This document shows, one piece after another, positions 62,649-64,000 of a stretch of 64,000 bases of DNA. Where the stretch lies: assembly GCA_028817435.1 (NCBI GenBank), contig JAPPPQ010000005.1, positions 129,408-193,407 of the forward strand. The letters are read 5' to 3'. This stretch comes from Deltaproteobacteria bacterium (GTDB lineage: Bacteria; Myxococcota_A; UBA9160; UBA6930). Under the pieces are notes generated by a model. That model ran no database searches. It was not told the origin of the DNA and saw only the letters and a program-made list of their open reading frames with translations. The stretch's first letter is position 1. Each line of letters begins with the position of its first letter. The position numbers were made by a program, and so were the translations under genes.

Positions 62649-63452
62649 TCAGCCGGCGATCTCGACGCCATCGCCGGAGGCGTCGTCATAGCGCTGGTGC
62701 AAGATCGGCAGCACCCACTCTTCCGGCACGCTGCGCAGCACCTCGCCGTTGCTCTGCGAAGCGCCCTCCTCGAATTCGAAGCGCAGCAGCGAGCGCACCG
62801 GCACATCGGCCACCGGATCCAGCGGCGATTCGCCGAGTTCCAGCCGCCCGTCCTCCACCTGCCAGACCATGCTGTTCTTCTGGATCCAGTTCAGGCGGAT
62901 CAGCAGCGGGTCGAAGTCGAAGTTCTTCGACTGCTCGCAGGAGGGGAACATCTTGAAGCAGTAGCCGTGCTGGGTGAATTCGCGCGGGCCGAGCTCTGCG
63001 CCGAGCCTGCCGCTGGCGGTGAGATAGGTGAAGCCCATGCGGCTCACGCGGCTCTCGACGCGGTCGCCTTCGCGCGAGAATTCGATCTGCGCGATCTTCT
63101 TGGCCTCGCCGTAGGTCTCGCGGCCCGGCACCACCGCCTGCTCCGTCGTCATCGGCATGGTGATGAGATAGATGCCCTCCACGCCGTCGTAGCTGCACTT
63201 CACGCCGAAGACGCAAGCGCCAATGGTCATGGTGTGCTCCGGCGAGATTTGCATGGAGATGTCGGTGAAGGTGGCGCAGGCAATGGGCCGCTCGATGGGC
63301 TGCATCGGCTTCGGCACCAGCGCCTTGTAGACGGCGGGATCCGTCTCGTATTCGATGCGAATCGAGCGCGCGGCGCTCTGCAGAAACTCGGGATCGTTCT
63401 CCCGAGCGCGCTTCACCTGTTCCAGGGTCCTCACATAGCGCAAGCGTGCCAT
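62649..63452 (-). CDS. Acetoacetate decarboxylase family protein
   Basis: The 267-residue protein matches the ADC fold: the Schiff-base lysine lies in GRETYGEAKKIA (Lys118 or Lys119), after YLITMPMTTEQAVVPG. Family members decarboxylate acetoacetate or act as promiscuous imine-forming aldolases. AAAGGAG precedes the ATG. It sits between SDR and amidohydrolase genes, a common arrangement in marine and soil operons of uncharacterised catabolism. Confidence 0.85.
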   Translation of the reverse strand: MARLRYVRTLEQVKRARENDPEFLQSAARSIRIEYETDPAVYKALVPKPMQPIERPIACATFTDISMQISPEHTMTIGACVFGVKCSYDGVEGIYLITMPMTTEQAVVPGRETYGEAKKIAQIEFSREGDRVESRVSRMGFTYLTASGRLGAELGPREFTQHGYCFKMFPSCEQSKNFDFDPLLIRLNWIQKNSMVWQVEDGRLELGESPLDPVADVPVRSLLRFEFEEGASQSNGEVLRSVPEEWVLPILHQRYDDASGDGVEIAG

Positions 63453-63485
63453 TGGGTTTTCTCCTTTTTTCTCGTGGTGCTTGGA

Positions 63486-64000
63486 CTACGGCGCGCCCTG
63501 CGCGCCGCGCTGAAATGCGCTCTTCTCCGGGCCAATGCGCGCCGCAATGGGCGCGAGCTTCTCCACATCGAGTCCGTAAAACGCCGCGGCGTTGCCGCCC
63601 AGCATGGCGGCCACCTCGGCCTCGGGAAGGCCGCAAAACGCGTTGATCATCTGCTCCCGGGTGTGGGGCCAGCTTCCCTCGGGATGCGGGTAGTCCGTTC
63701 CCCACATGATGTTCGAGAGGCCGATCTCGGCGCGCAGTTCCGCCTCGCGGCGCGGCATGCACGAAGCGCCGAGCCGCACATTGCGCCGGAAGTAATCCAC
63801 CGGCGACATACTGAGGTGGCTGCGGTAATCGCCGAGCTTTTGCGAGTAGTGGGTTTCGGCGTAGCGCTGTTCGAGCAGATGCAGATACTCGGGCACCCAG
63901 ATGGTGGTGCCCTCGGTAATCGCCACGCCGAGCGTCGGGTGGCGCTCGAAGACTCCGCCCCAGAGCATGAAGGTGAGCGGGCGCACCACATACCAGACCA
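63486..64000 (-). CDS. Amidohydrolase-2 family metal hydrolase (5' end beyond window)
   Basis: Only the C-terminal part is visible; the frame stays open to the right edge. The visible chain has FERHPTLGVAITEGTTIWVPEYLHLLEQ and GTDYPHPEGSWPHTREQM, the latter carrying the metal-binding Asp of the amidohydrolase-2 (ACMSD-like) family that often cleaves or decarboxylates ring compounds. It ends 33 bases before the ADC-like gene and is probably an early gene of that operon. Confidence 0.85.
   Translation of the reverse strand, partial: VWYVVRPLTFMLWGGVFERHPTLGVAITEGTTIWVPEYLHLLEQRYAETHYSQKLGDYRSHLSMSPVDYFRRNVRLGASCMPRREAELRAEIGLSNIMWGTDYPHPEGSWPHTREQMINAFCGLPEAEVAAMLGGNAAAFYGLDVEKLAPIAARIGPEKSAFQRGAQGAP

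Overview
The window is GC-rich DNA (about two thirds G+C by eye) densely packed with genes. A TonB-dependent receptor and a giant secreted protein with an autotransporter-type beta-barrel mark a Gram-negative (diderm) bacterium. The housekeeping set (GatCAB, HtpX, RNase D, ProRS, Ddl) fits a proteobacterium, plausibly a marine or host-associated gammaproteobacterium, but the sequence alone does not fix the genus.

Layout. (1) 1-9600, minus strand: an accessory defence-like operon, read as Fic protein, then a large restriction-methylase fusion (type IIG-like), a membrane-linked pentapeptide-repeat protein, and a second copy of the restriction-methylase that runs off the left edge. Its promoter lies in an array of 12-bp-spaced GGACA repeats at 9647-9777. 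(2) 9816-15593: ddl; a divergent larE plus a C45-like hydrolase; then an MBL-fold hydrolase coupled to a DEAD-box helicase. (3) 15602-32386, minus: one gene of about 5,600 codons encoding a Calx-beta repeat protein with a C-terminal beta-barrel. (4) 32761-34988, plus: six tandem genes for about 100-residue membrane-anchored coiled-coil proteins, each with its own promoter set so close to the ATG that the mRNA should be leaderless. (5) 35101-41060: gatC-gatA-gatB-mtnA and ilvE-HIT. (6) 41078-43473: a type II restriction-modification pair (Mrr-like nuclease and N4-cytosine methylase) of less GC-rich composition. (7) 43543-53041: ABC exporter, SplB-like radical SAM protein, DUF4431 and DUF456 proteins, amidohydrolase, HtpX, cold-shock protein, ProRS and RNase D. 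(8) 53042-53440: an intergenic region with a strong minus-strand terminator and a possible structured RNA. (9) 53441-59701: TonB-dependent receptor, aminopeptidase P and an acetyl-CoA-synthetase-like enzyme. (10) 59703-64000, minus: a probable catabolic operon of amidohydrolase, acetoacetate-decarboxylase-like protein, SDR, haem-oxygenase-like protein and a secreted serine hydrolase.

A recurring regulatory theme is a -10 element of the form TA(T/G/A)GCT, or a close variant, placed 6-8 bases before a start codon. It is seen at larE, gatC, ilvE, pepP and DUF456, with TATGAT at the ABC gene and TACTCT at proS. This suggests leaderless transcription is common here. The most unusual loci are the six-gene leaderless coiled-coil array and the Fic/restriction-methylase/pentapeptide operon with its operator-like repeats.
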